NCBI GenBank assembly: GCA_030040395.1
Contig: JASHTU010000553.1
Coordinates: 1 to 5,413, forward strand
Direction: 5' to 3'
Origin: Acidobacteriaceae bacterium
GTDB lineage: Bacteria > Acidobacteriota > Terriglobia > Terriglobales > Acidobacteriaceae
DNA length: 5,413 nt
Below the pieces are notes generated by a model. That model saw only the letters and a program-made list of their open reading frames with translations. It was not told where the DNA came from and did not search any database. This document shows positions 5,390 to 5,413 of the stretch, piece after piece (within the stretch, counting starts at the first letter, position 1; each line of letters begins with the position of its first letter). The translations under genes were made by a program, and so were the position numbers.

Positions 5390-5413
5390 GGACGCGCCGG
5401 CGGATTCGCCCTC

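Overview
The window looks like chromosomal DNA from a heterotrophic Gram-negative soil-type bacterium. My best guess is Acidobacteriota (Solibacter/Bryobacter-like). The guess rests on gene style: a large GtaA-family ('glutaminase A') six-hairpin protein, a Tat-exported TIM-barrel sugar enzyme and a NarX-type kinase with a lectin-like sensor domain. No rRNA or other marker gene is present, so the assignment is inference only.

Layout. Positions 1-1181 (+) hold the C-terminal part of a GtaA-family protein whose start lies outside the window. Positions 1182-1610 are a gene-free stretch with one weak candidate gene remnant. Positions 1611-3125 (+) encode a two-transmembrane sensor histidine kinase of the HisKA_3 class. 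Positions 3192-3893 (-) encode a NarL/FixJ-type response regulator, convergent with the kinase and separated from it by 66 bases. Positions 3894-4255 are a 362-base divergent regulatory region rich in inverted repeats. Positions 4256-5389 (+) encode a Tat-signal-bearing protein of the mannonate dehydratase (UxuA) type that keeps the metal ligands I can recognise. The last 24 bases contain nothing I can call.

How the parts may work together. The kinase and regulator belong to matching classes (NarX-like and NarL-like) and are probably cognate, although the convergent layout is unusual for such a pair. The kinase's extracytoplasmic part resembles the concanavalin-A-like fold of the DUF1080 (3-keto-disaccharide hydrolase) family. 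Together with the flanking carbohydrate-type genes this suggests, without proving, that it senses a glycan or sugar. By hand counts on sample lines, the kinase/regulator block is about 45-53% G+C, while the flanking genes are mostly about 60-70%, so the pair may have been inserted between them. A perfect 10-bp inverted repeat with a 4-nt spacer lies just upstream of the regulator gene, and two hairpin-forming repeats precede the UxuA-like gene. These are the strongest unexplained signals.

I do not see a CRISPR array, transposase, tRNA, phage gene, toxin-antitoxin pair or an obviously new multi-gene system.
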